Shown: piece by piece, positions 1-6,952 of the stretch
Position numbering within the stretch: the stretch's first letter is position 1
How the letters are laid out: the number at the start of each line of letters is the position of its first letter
Origin: an uncultured Clostridia bacterium
GTDB taxonomy: Bacteria > Bacillota > Clostridia > Christensenellales > Aristaeellaceae
Assembly: GCA_934636425.1 (NCBI GenBank)
Contig: CAKUAV010000073.1
Coordinates: forward strand, 1-15,044
Direction: 5' to 3'
Length of the DNA: 15,044 bases
Notes under the pieces: generated by a model
The model's database searches: none
What the model saw: only the letters and a program-made list of their open reading frames with translations
Told to the model about the DNA's origin: nothing
Translations under genes and position numbers: made by a program

Positions 1-679
1 CGCTGCCGGAGTACTTCAGCGTGTTGATGCCCACCAGCTCGCCCTTGTAGTTGAACAGGCCGCCGCCGGAGTTGCCGTTGTTGATGGACGCGTCGTGCTG
101 TATGTAGTCGATGGCGCGGCTGGTGTTGCTCGCCTTGACGTTGCTGCGCTGCAGCGCGGAGACGATGCCCTGAGTCACAGTGTTGGCCAGCGTCTCGCCG
201 CCGGGGTTGCCGATGGCGATGACGGTCGAGCCGATCAGCAGATCGGACGAGGAGCCGAACTCGACGGGCGTGAGCTGAGAGGCCGCGTCGCCGCTGACCT
301 TCAGCACGGCCAGATCGGTGGAGCTGTCCGCGCCGACCAGCTCGGCGTCCACCTTCTCGCCGCTGGGCAGAAGCACCTGATAGGCGTTGCCGTCGGCGAT
401 GACGTGGTTGTTGGTGACGATGTAGCCGTCCTTGGCGATCACAACGCCGCTGCCCTGAGCCAGCGGCTCGTCGACCACCTTGCGGGTGTTCGGATCCCAG
501 GTCTGCGTGTTGGTGATGATGCCCACAACGCTGCTGCTGGTCTTCTGGTAGACGGTGATGGCGGGCGACGGATCGCTCGCGGCCGACGTGGTCTCAGCGC
601 CGGCGTTGAACGCCAGAAGACCCACGACCAGCATGGCGGCCAATATCAGTGTAAGCAGCTTCGAAATGCTCTTCTTCAT
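1..679 (-). CDS. HtrA/DegP-like trypsin-family serine protease, N-terminal part (cut by left window edge)
   Basis: An exported or membrane-anchored serine protease of the HtrA/DegP type, expected to degrade or process misfolded envelope proteins. The reading frame starts at ATG 677-679 and is open to base 1, giving 226 residues; the rest of the protease domain and any PDZ domain lie outside. Residues 1-30 form a signal peptide or signal anchor (KK, then a hydrophobic run to about residue 25). The catalytic triad is visible: His92 in VTNNHVI, Asp122 in DSSTDLAVLKV and Ser204 in NNGNSGGG. The more usual motif is NPGNSGG, so Asn replaces Pro two residues before the GNSGG motif. The start is set by AAGGGAGGT about 8 nt upstream. 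A TATACT -10-like box lies at 712-717 on the minus strand but has no good -35. The gene is separated from the sugar genes by array A, so a functional link is not implied. Confidence 0.93.
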   Translation of the reverse strand, partial: MKKSISKLLTLILAAMLVVGLLAFNAGAETTSAASDPSPAITVYQKTSSSVVGIITNTQTWDPNTRKVVDEPLAQGSGVVIAKDGYIVTNNHVIADGNAYQVLLPSGEKVDAELVGADSSTDLAVLKVSGDAASQLTPVEFGSSSDLLIGSTVIAIGNPGGETLANTVTQGIVSALQRSNVKASNTSRAIDYIQHDASINNGNSGGGLFNYKGELVGINTLKYSGS

Positions 680-830
680 AAACCATTACCTCCCTTGGTT
701 TCTATGCTCACAGTATAGCCGCCCATTTTGGCCTTTTTATGAACGAAAATTGAACACTCTATAGAAAAATTTTGAAATCCTCGCGCCGGGCGATTTCCGG
801 CGATTTTCCTCCATGGACGGCGCTTCGCGA

Positions 831-856
831 TCGCCCGCGAAAGGCCGCGCAGGCGA
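831..856 (-). other. Hairpin at the left end of array A, related to the two composite-unit hairpins
   Basis: Arms TCGCC and GGCGA with an inner GCG/CGC pairing across one mismatch. It corresponds to hairpins at 1536-1561 and 1867-1892, where the outer arms read GCGCC and GGCGC. The outermost pair has therefore changed from G-C to T-A, a compensatory change. Unlike the other two copies it has no T-run on the minus strand. Confidence 0.45.
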
Positions 857-1531
857 TGTCTTCGCGTTGTCTCAATGATCGGGCGCGCCCGCAGCGGCGC
901 GGGAGAAGGCGAGTACGTGTTAGCGGATTGTAAAAATAGATTCCGGGCTTCATCGCTGGCTCGCAGGGGTGGGCGCGGAGCGCGGCTGAAAACGGGCAGT
1001 CGTGCGGTGGCTGGGGAGTTTTCGTCGGGCGATGACGCGTTAGCGAATTGTAAAAATAGGTTCGGGGTTTCATCGCCGACATACAGGAATAGGAGCGGAG
1101 TGCGGCTGAAAACGGGCAGTCGTGCGGTGACTGGGGATCTTTTCCCGGGCGATGCCGCGTTAGCGAATTGTAAAAATAAGTTCGGGGTTTCATCGCCGAC
1201 TCGCGGGGATGGGAGCGGAGTGCGGCTGAAAAGTGAGCGATCACGCGGTGACTGGGGAGTTTTCGCCGGGCGATGCCGCGTTAGCGAATTGTAAAAATAG
1301 GTTCCGGGCTTCATCGCTGGCTCGCAAGGGCGGGCGCAAAGCGTGGCTGGAAAGCAGTCGGTCACGCGGTGACTGGGGAGTTTTCGTTGGGCGATGACGC
1401 GTTAGCGGATTGTAAAAATAGGTTCGGAACTTCATCGCCGACGCGCGGGATGGAAGCGACGTGCGGCTGGAAGTGCGCTTGCGCGCCGCCGCATTGCCGA
1501 TGAGTTTTGAGACGCGCTCTCGCATGACGCG

Positions 1532-1561
1532 AAAAGCGCCCGCGAAAAATCACGCAGGCGC
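1532..1561 (-). terminator. Terminator-like hairpin in composite unit of array A (copy 1)
   Basis: Read on the minus strand, GCGCC...GGCGC arms (plus strand 1536-1540 and 1557-1561), extended inward by GCG/CGC past one mismatch, enclose an 8-nt T-rich loop and are followed by TTTT (1532-1535). It lies downstream of the minus-strand isomerase gene, so it could end that transcript. It is far from the stop codon (about 790 nt) and is part of the repeat. Confidence 0.4.
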
Positions 1562-1864
1562 TTCATGTGTTCTCGCAACGGTTTGGCTTGTTCGCAGGGA
1601 CGAAGCCACGTTAATGGATTGTAAAAGTAGATTCGGGGTTTCATCGCTGACATACAGGAATAGGAGCGGAGTGCGGCTGAAAAGTGAGCGATCACGCGGT
1701 GACTGGGGAGTTTTCGCCGGGCGATGACGTGTTAGCGGATTGTAAAAATAGGTTCGGGGTTTCATCGCCGACTCGCGGAGATGGGAGCGGAACGCGGCTG
1801 GAAGTGAGCTTGCGCGCTGCCGCATTGCCGGTAAATTTCGGGATGCGCTCTCGCATGACGCGAT

Positions 1865-1892
1865 AAGCGCCCACGAAAAATCACGCAGGCGC
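1865..1892 (-). terminator. Terminator-like hairpin in composite unit of array A (copy 2)
   Basis: Same element as at 1532-1561: outer GCGCC/GGCGC arms (1867-1871, 1888-1892) are kept. The inner stem is slightly altered, and the T-run on the minus strand is reduced to TT before an A. It is probably weaker than copy 1. Confidence 0.3.
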
Positions 1893-2353
1893 TTCATGTG
1901 TTCTCGCAACGGTTTGGCTTGTTCGCAGGGACGAAGCCACGTTAATGGATTGTAAAAGTAGATTCGGGGTTTCATCGCTGACATACAGGAATAGGAGCGG
2001 AGTGCGGCTGAAAAGTGAGCGATCACGCGGTGACTGGGGAGTTTTCGCCGGGCAATGCCGCGTTAGCGGATTGTAAAAATAGGTTCGGGGTTTCATCGCC
2101 GACGCGCGGGGATGGGAGCGGAGCGCGGCTGAAAAGTGAGCGATCACGCGGTGGCTGGGGGATTTTCACCGAGCGATGCCGCGTTAATGAATCGTAAAGT
2201 TAGATTCGGAGTTTTATCGCCGACGCGTGGGAATGAGGGCGGAGCGCGGCTGGGATACAGTCGATCACGCGGTGGCTGGTGAGTTTTCGCCGGGCGATGC
2301 TGTGTTAGCGAATTGTAAAAATAGGTTCGGGGTTTCGTCGCCCGCGCGGCGGG

Positions 2354-3133
2354 TCAGCCGAGCATCGCCTTCAGCGCGTCGTAGCTCGTCCTGATGCACT
2401 CGAACGCGTCGCCGTCGCACTGATCCTGCTCCACGACAAAGTGGTCTATGCCGATTTCGCGCGCCGTCTTGATGATGCCCGGCCAGTTCAGATTGCCGCG
2501 CCCCACCGGCGCAAAGCAGTTGGGCACGTCCTCCAGCGCGCCCGTGCGCGGCTTGATCGCGTAATCCTTGACGTGGATATAGCGCGCGCGCCCCGCAAAC
2601 AGGCGCAGGCTCGACGACGGCTCCGTGCCCGCGCTGGTCAGCCAGAACACGTCGGGCTGGAAGCCCACATACTCGGGCGTGGTCTCATCAAGCAGTATGT
2701 CGACGCCGCGCGCCGCGCCGAAGTTCGTCCACTCGAAGGCGTGGAAGTGATAGTACATATCATAGCCCGCCTCGCGGAAGGCTTTTCCGTTCCTCTCGAG
2801 GAGCTTTGCAAACGTCTTATACCCCTGCGCCGTCTGCGCCAGCTCCCTGGGAATGCTGTCCAGCCGCACCACGCGCGTGCCCAGCGCCTCGGCCTCGCGC
2901 AGTATCGCGTCATGCCCCTCGTCCAGCTTCGCGCAGCGCCCCAGCGCCGAATCGGCCGTGAGTCCGCACTCGTCCAGCATGGCCTTGAGCGTCTCAATCG
3001 TCACAAAGCCCGGCCGCGTGATCTGCACCGAGCGATAGCCGATCTCGCGCACGCGGCGCAGCGTCTCGAAAAGCTGCTTTTCATCGGCCATGTGGTCTCT
3101 CATCGTGTACATCTGCAGGGCAATATCAGCCAT
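2354..3133 (-). CDS. Sugar phosphate isomerase/epimerase (xylose isomerase-like TIM barrel)
   Basis: A 259-residue protein of the AP endonuclease 2/xylose isomerase-like TIM-barrel family, which includes IolE, IolI, hydroxypyruvate isomerase and keto-sugar epimerases. It probably isomerises, epimerises or dehydrates a sugar or keto-sugar. Visible landmarks are YYHFHAFEW (residues 127-135, His129/His131/Glu134), QPDVFW (Asp161), HVKD (187-190), PVGRGNLNW (209-217) and VEQD (Glu235), matching the usual metal-site order E-D-H-E. Length is normal for the family. The start MADIALQMYT is chosen because AGGAGA sits about 10 nt upstream; the frame is open further upstream, but only through repeat DNA. 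It follows the oxidoreductase at 4098-5240 on the same strand, but array B (964 bp) separates them. No convincing own promoter is seen, only an AT-rich stretch and a small hairpin (3176-3201) in the leader. The exact substrate cannot be told. Confidence 0.88.
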   Translation of the reverse strand: MADIALQMYTMRDHMADEKQLFETLRRVREIGYRSVQITRPGFVTIETLKAMLDECGLTADSALGRCAKLDEGHDAILREAEALGTRVVRLDSIPRELAQTAQGYKTFAKLLERNGKAFREAGYDMYYHFHAFEWTNFGAARGVDILLDETTPEYVGFQPDVFWLTSAGTEPSSSLRLFAGRARYIHVKDYAIKPRTGALEDVPNCFAPVGRGNLNWPGIIKTAREIGIDHFVVEQDQCDGDAFECIRTSYDALKAMLG

Positions 3134-3269
3134 TGTTGTTCTCTCCTTTTTTATAAATATCGCGGGGAAACAGAGCGGTCGTCTGATTTCCCGACGAACC
3201 GCCCGCAACAGCCCCGTTTCCGGGCGCGAGAAAGCCGATTTTCGCGGCGAAATATCCTCGCGCCGCAGC

Positions 3270-4048
3270 ATGGTTCTGTTTTTCGATGAACCGCACAGGA
3301 GCGCGGCGAAAGGCAGGCTGCGCGCAAGAGCGCTCTGTTCCTCGGCGAACCGGCAGGCGCGCGGCGGTCGGCGAGACAGTGCCTGCGCACAGGGGCATTC
3401 TGTTTCTCGGCGAAAGGCAGGCCGCGCAGGGGGGCGCTTCACGTCTCGGCCAACCGTGCCGACAGCGGGTTTGTCCACGAGGGATTCCCGCACAGGCAGC
3501 CCGGCGAAAGGCTGGCCGCGCACAGGGGCGCTTCACGTTTCGGCCAACCGTGTCGGCGGCGGGTTTGTCCGCAGGGAATTTCCGCACAGAGTCGCTTCAC
3601 GTTTCGGACAACCGTGTCGGCGGTGGGTTTGTCCACGAGGAATTTCCGCACAGGCAGCAGGGCAAAGGTAGCCGCGCGCAGGGGCGCTTCACGTTTCGGC
3701 CAACCGTGTCGGCGGCGGGTTTGTCGCGAGGGGATTCCCGCACAGGCTGCCCGGCGAAAGGCTGGCCTGCGCGCAAGAGCGCTCTGTTCCTCGGCGAACC
3801 GGCAGGCGCGCGGCGGGCGGCGAGACAGTGCCCGCGCACAGGGGCATTCTGTTTCTCGGCGAACCGGCAGGCCGCGCAGGGGACGCTTCACGTCTCGGCC
3901 AACCGTGTCGGCGGCAGGTTTGTCCGCAGGGGATTCCCGCACAGGCAGCACGGCAAAGGTAGCCGCGCGCAGGGGCGCCTCACGTTTCGGCCAACCGTGC
4001 CGGCGGCGGGTTTGTCCGCAGGGAATTCCCGCACAGGGGCACTCCCGT
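3270..4048. repeat. Array B: composite direct repeats of about 92 bp inside a duplicated 449-bp block
   Basis: Fills the gap between the isomerase start and the upstream oxidoreductase stop. Module B1 is recognised by CACGTTTCGGCCAACCGTG (or CACGTCTCGG) at 3440, 3534, 3598, 3690, 3889 and 3981; spacing is 92-94 bp, with one 64-bp truncated copy. Module B2, containing GCGCAAGAGCGCTCTGTTCC, occurs near 3305-3437 and 3753-3886 and is nearly identical between copies. B2 to B2 is 448 bp and the following B1 to B1 is 449 bp, so a block of about 449 bp has been duplicated, more recently than the single units spread. A degenerate B2 piece occurs at 3270-3304. Bases 3134-3269 hold the isomerase leader and nothing else recognisable. 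No gene is seen. Confidence 0.88.
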
Positions 4049-4053
4049 CCCCC

Positions 4054-4078
4054 CATTCCGCATTCCGCATTCCGCATT
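4054..4078. repeat. (CATTCCG)3.5 short tandem repeat at the edge of array B
   Basis: Three perfect CATTCCG units (4054-4060, 4061-4067, 4068-4074) plus CATT, just beyond the oxidoreductase stop codon and at the end of array B. A related 7-bp run, with units AATTCCG, AATTCCG and CATTCCC, lies at 10286-10306 at the end of array D. Confidence 0.85.
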
Positions 4079-4097
4079 GAAGCCCGCCGCCCGGCGA

Positions 4098-5240
4098 TTA
4101 GAGATCGTCCAGCTCGGCCTCGGGATACTCCATGAAGCCGGCGCTCAGCGGGGCGGGGCGCGCGCAGTCGGAGGTCATGCGATAGATCATGCCGCTGTCG
4201 CAGCTCTTCTCCAGACCCTGCAGCGCCTCGAATACGTGATAGATCAGTCCGGCGCCGCAGCGCGCGGGGCGGTTGTTGCGCAGGGCATAGGCCGCGTCGG
4301 CCGCGCCCAGTCCGCGCGAGGCGTCCGTGTAGGGATAGTTTAGTCCCAATTCCCTAAAGCCGCCGCCCGCCGCCGTCTCGATGAGCAGATTGCCGCCGAA
4401 GTTGTTGGGATCGCCCAGATCGAGCGTGCCGTTCGTTCCGTGCAGATAGAAATGCGAGCCGCCGCCGCGCACCTCGCTGGTCATGGACAGCGAGGCCATG
4501 GCGCCGCTCTTAAAGAGGAACGCGCCGTCATAGCAGTTGGGCGCGCCGTCATAGGTCATCATGCCGCCATAGGCGGGATTGGCCGGATGGCGGAAGGGCC
4601 GCTCGGGCCGGTATGTGCGGTAGAAGCCGGTCACGCTGTCCACGCCGCCCAGCAGCGACACCAGCGCCGTGAGATAATAGCCGCCCATGTCGTAGAGCAG
4701 CCCGCCGCCCGGACAGAATGCGAAGCGCTTTTCGCGCTCCTGCTTCCAGTCGCTGTGGCGATAGCAGCGCGAGAGTATGATCTCGGCGGAGATGGGCTCG
4801 CCGATCAGGCCGCCGTCCACCACGGCGCGCGCCGTCTGCATGCGCGCGCCCAGCCATGTGTCGGGCGCGGCGGTCAGGGAGAGGCGTTTTTCGCGCGCGA
4901 TGCGGGTCAGCTCGTCCGCCTGATCGAGCGTTATGGCGAACATCTTCTCGCTGTGGACGTGCTTGCCGGCCAGCAGCGCGGCGCGCGTGACCTCATAGTG
5001 CGATGTGGGGTTGGTGATGTTGATCACCATTTCGATATCGGGATCGCCGTAGATTTCCTCGTCGGTCATGACGCGCAGGCCGTAGGTCTCGGCGGCCTTC
5101 TGCGCGCGCTCGGGTACGATATCGGCGCAGGCCACGACGTCCAGCACGTTGAAGCGCTTCACACAGTTCTCGAAATACTGGCCGCTGATCATGCCGCAGC
5201 CGATCACCGCCGTCCTGACGGGACGAAAGGGTGCTTTCAT
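4098..5240 (-). CDS. Gfo/Idh/MocA family NAD(P)-dependent oxidoreductase (380 aa, Tyr-type active site)
   Basis: A cytoplasmic dehydrogenase that would oxidise or reduce a hydroxyl of a sugar, glycoside or cyclitol with NAD(P). The N-terminal Rossmann fold starts at residue 9 with AVIGCGMISG; the family EKP motif is EKM here (98-100, Lys99). The C-terminal domain has GGGLLYDMGGYYLTAL (178-193). Asp184 is present, but the position four residues later, His in the classical family, is Tyr188. This Tyr variant is found in a known branch of the family. Length is normal (380 aa). The start fits AGGAAGGAG upstream. It has its own promoter (5311-5339), lies 117 nt downstream of the AraC-type regulator on the same strand, and is probably controlled by it. 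The isomerase follows beyond array B. Confidence 0.9.
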   Translation of the reverse strand: MKAPFRPVRTAVIGCGMISGQYFENCVKRFNVLDVVACADIVPERAQKAAETYGLRVMTDEEIYGDPDIEMVINITNPTSHYEVTRAALLAGKHVHSEKMFAITLDQADELTRIAREKRLSLTAAPDTWLGARMQTARAVVDGGLIGEPISAEIILSRCYRHSDWKQEREKRFAFCPGGGLLYDMGGYYLTALVSLLGGVDSVTGFYRTYRPERPFRHPANPAYGGMMTYDGAPNCYDGAFLFKSGAMASLSMTSEVRGGGSHFYLHGTNGTLDLGDPNNFGGNLLIETAAGGGFRELGLNYPYTDASRGLGAADAAYALRNNRPARCGAGLIYHVFEALQGLEKSCDSGMIYRMTSDCARPAPLSAGFMEYPEAELDDL

Positions 5241-5310
5241 AGACAGGCTCCTTCCTCAACACAGTGTGCGCAGTCTGCGGGGCGCGTTTTCCGGCGCAGG
5301 CTGTGCCTTC

Positions 5311-5339
5311 ATTATAGCCGCGCGGGCGGCCGCATTCAA
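5311..5339 (-). promoter_or_regulatory. Sigma-A-type promoter of the 380-aa oxidoreductase gene
   Basis: On the minus strand TTGAAT (5334-5339), a 17-bp spacer, then a perfect TATAAT (5311-5316). It sits between the AraC-type gene stop (5358) and the oxidoreductase start (5240), leaving a leader of about 65 nt. It shows that the oxidoreductase can be transcribed separately from the regulator. Confidence 0.75.
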
Positions 5340-5342
5340 TGC
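5332..5342. promoter_or_regulatory. Possible operator: 11-bp palindrome over the -35 box
   Basis: GCATT-C-AATGC is a perfect inverted repeat around one central base and covers the -35 hexamer at 5334-5339. It could be a regulator site, possibly for the neighbouring AraC-type protein, though AraC proteins usually bind direct repeats. A palindrome this short can also occur by chance. Confidence 0.3.
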
Positions 5343-5357
5343 ACTTTTCGACAGATA

Positions 5358-6155
5358 TTAGCACAAATCGCTTTGCTTTCTGTATTCCAGCGCGGTCATG
5401 CCCATGCGCTTTTTGAACGCGCGGCAGAAGTAGTTCACATCGTCGAAGCCCACGGAGCGCGCGATTTCCTCCACGCGCTCCGAGCCCGACCTCAGCAGGC
5501 GCGCCGCCTGCTCGATCCGGCGGGCGATGCGGTATTCCGACGGCGAAACGCCGGCATACTGCCCGAAGCGCTTGCGGAACGCGCTCTCGCTCAGCGCGCA
5601 GCGGGCGGCCAGCTCGCTCACCGGCGCGCCGGGATGGCCGCTCAGCCACTCGAACGCCGCGGCCAGCTCGGGCGGCACGCCGCTTTTGCCCGACAGGCGC
5701 CGGCTGACCAGGCAGATCAATTCGTACAGCCGCCCCTTCATCTCGGCGGGCGAATACTCCGGATCATAGTACAAATCGACCAGCCGCCGCATGGGCGCCT
5801 CCGCCTGAGCGCCGCGCAGGGGCAGCAGCGTCACCTCGCGCTCGCCGCTCATGTCCTCGCCGCGCGCGCTGGTCAGCTGAAAATTGACCAGCAGCGAATA
5901 GGGGCGGCCGGTCACATTCACAAAGCGCGTCGTGTAGCCCGAGCCCTTGCCCAGCCAGACGAGATCGCCGCGCCGGGCGTGCAGCCGCTCCCCCGCGCGC
6001 GTTTCATAGAGCGTCTCGCCGCCCGTGAGCAGCACAATGCCGTGCTGCGGGCGCGGGCTGCGCCGGAACGAATAGGTCTCGCCCTCCTGCCAGTACTGCC
6101 TCAGCGCGTTGACGCCGCTGAGCGTAAAATCCTCCCGCCAGAGCGATTCGAGCAT
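5358..6155 (-). CDS. AraC-family transcriptional regulator with N-terminal cupin domain
   Basis: A 265-residue regulator that probably senses a sugar through its N-terminal AraC-type cupin (about residues 10-100, with RRGDLVWLGKGSGY) and binds DNA through two C-terminal helix-turn-helix motifs. HTH 1 is in ELAARCALSESAFRKRFGQY (181-200). HTH 2 and the family signature are IARSVGFDDVNYFCRAFKKR (231-250), followed by MGMTALEYR. The start MLESLWREDF is chosen because AAAGGAGG lies about 9 nt upstream; the open frame extends further, but only through repeat DNA. It has its own promoter (6204-6232). It is transcribed in the same direction as the 380-aa oxidoreductase and the isomerase, the likely targets. 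Divergent from it, beyond array C, is the SpoIID gene. Confidence 0.92.
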   Translation of the reverse strand: MLESLWREDFTLSGVNALRQYWQEGETYSFRRSPRPQHGIVLLTGGETLYETRAGERLHARRGDLVWLGKGSGYTTRFVNVTGRPYSLLVNFQLTSARGEDMSGEREVTLLPLRGAQAEAPMRRLVDLYYDPEYSPAEMKGRLYELICLVSRRLSGKSGVPPELAAAFEWLSGHPGAPVSELAARCALSESAFRKRFGQYAGVSPSEYRIARRIEQAARLLRSGSERVEEIARSVGFDDVNYFCRAFKKRMGMTALEYRKQSDLC

Positions 6156-6203
6156 GGGCGTTTTCCTCCTTTCGCGTGCTTTTCCTCCGTTATTTCTTCC
6201 ACT

Positions 6204-6232
6204 ATTATAGAGCGCTTTGGCGCGCGGCGCAA
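6204..6232 (-). promoter_or_regulatory. Sigma-A-type promoter of the AraC-type regulator gene
   Basis: On the minus strand TTGCGC (6227-6232), 17-bp spacer, perfect TATAAT (6204-6209), about 49 nt before the start codon. The -10 box is strong and the -35 weak, which would suit regulated expression. Confidence 0.65.
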
Positions 6233-6285
6233 TCATCATGGCACCAAATGGCGAAAAAACGCGTCTAAACGACAAAACACCTAAA

Positions 6286-6309
6286 TCGCGCCGCGCATTC
6301 GCGGCGTGA
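6286..6309. other. GC-rich hairpin between the AraC promoter and array C
   Basis: CGCCGCG (6289-6295) and CGCGGCG (6300-6306) flank a CATT loop; the stem extends three more pairs outward with one G-T wobble. No T-run follows on either side, so it is not a typical terminator. It lies upstream of the AraC-type gene promoter. Confidence 0.5.
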
Positions 6310-6329
6310 GATGATGTGCGCTCACCTGT

Positions 6330-6813
6330 GATGCGGGAAAATAACCGCGCTGCGGCCTTGCGATTGACGCGCTGGGCTGCGCGGTTGACGCGCTGGGCTG
6401 CGCGATTGACGCGCCGGGCTGCGCGGACGAAGCGAACGCGGGGATTGCGCCGCTGTGCCTGACACGATGTGGAAAGCAACCGCGCTATGGCCTTGCAGGT
6501 AACGCGCCGGGCTGCGCGGACGAAGCGAACGCGGGGAGTGCGCCGCTGTGCCTGTCGCGATGTGGAAAATAACCGCGCCGGGCTTTGCGATTGACGCGCT
6601 GAACTGCGCGGGGGAAGCGAACGCGGGGATGCGCGCCGCTGTGCCTGTCGCGATGCGGAGAATAACCGCGCTGCGGCTTTGCGATTGACGCGCTGGGCTG
6701 CGCGGGCGAAGCGAACGCGGGAATGCGCGCCGCTGTGCTGCCGCGATGCGGAAAGTAACCGCGCTGCGGCTTTGCGATTGACGCGCCGGGTTGCGCGGGA
6801 CGAATCGCGCTGA
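6330..6813. repeat. Array C: direct repeats of 93 bp, five copies
   Basis: Occupies most of the divergent gap between the AraC-type gene and the SpoIID gene. Units contain GATGYGGAAARTAACCGCGC-like anchors at 6330, 6466, 6559, 6652 and 6745. The last three intervals are exactly 93 bp; the first is 136 bp because of extra 21-bp repeats. Another conserved core is GCGAAGCGAACGCGGG. The sequence is unrelated to arrays A, B, D and E. Because 93 is a multiple of three, long open frames cross it on the minus strand, but they have no start signal and look like low-complexity Arg/Ala/Ser text, so no gene is called. Confidence 0.88.
6360..6422. repeat. 21-bp tandem repeat nested in array C, three copies
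   Basis: Units at 6360-6380, 6381-6401 and 6402-6422 read GCGRTTGACGCGCYGGGCTGC, with one change in each of units 2 and 3. It is a local expansion of the part GATTGACGCGC that occurs once in each of the later 93-bp units with that core. Confidence 0.85.
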
Positions 6814-6904
6814 ATGCGTGCGCGCCGCATGGCGAAATTTTGCGGTTGATTCGCGGCAAATTTTGGGTTTTCATGCAAAAAACAATGCGGACGGGGCATG
6901 ATTG

Positions 6905-6913
6905 TGCTATGAT
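6905..6913 (+). promoter_or_regulatory. Extended -10 promoter of the SpoIID/LytB gene
   Basis: TGC-TATGAT (TATGAT at 6908-6913) matches an extended -10 element, about 40 nt before the start codon. No good -35 is seen, which fits extended -10 promoters. A sporulation sigma factor is not excluded. Confidence 0.5.
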
Positions 6914-6952
6914 GAACTGTATGAACGGGCTTTTCCGTTCGGGGAGGACGCT

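Larger units (their letters stand above)
831..2349. repeat. Array A: direct repeats of about 121 bp, eleven copies, with two longer composite units
   Basis: Fills the gap between the protease start and the isomerase stop. Units are anchored by GTTAGCGGATTGTAAAAAT or a close variant, starting at 919, 1039, 1159, 1280, 1401, 1610, 1731, 1941, 2062, 2183 and 2304. Spacing is 120-121 bp except for the units at 1401 and 1731, which are 209-210 bp long because a different roughly 90-bp segment replaces their 3' half. This makes a 330-bp higher-order repeat (1401-1730, then 1731-2061). A degenerate piece of the same inserted segment sits at the left end (about 831-890). Copies differ by scattered substitutions, so the array is not freshly expanded. 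Most unit junctions can form a stem of GGCGATG with CATCGCC across the anchor. No gene is seen inside: open frames break because 121 is not a multiple of three. Confidence 0.9.

Noticed and set aside
712..740. Promoter of the HtrA-like protease gene
   Set aside because: TATACT is a fair -10 box, but the bases 17 nt upstream (ATAAAA on the minus strand) do not resemble a -35 box, so it is only mentioned with the gene.
676..2197. Several repeat-containing open frames in array A on both strands
   Set aside because: The 121-bp period shifts the frame each unit, open frames occur on both strands, and none has a ribosome binding site. The same text appears in different frames.
919..2349. CRISPR array
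   Set aside because: Units are about 120 bp and similar over their full length; there are no short repeats with unique spacers and no cas genes.
4440..6284. 614-residue plus-strand open frame over the 380-aa oxidoreductase and AraC-type genes
   Set aside because: Antisense shadow without a ribosome binding site; the minus-strand genes have conserved motifs, good starts and promoters.
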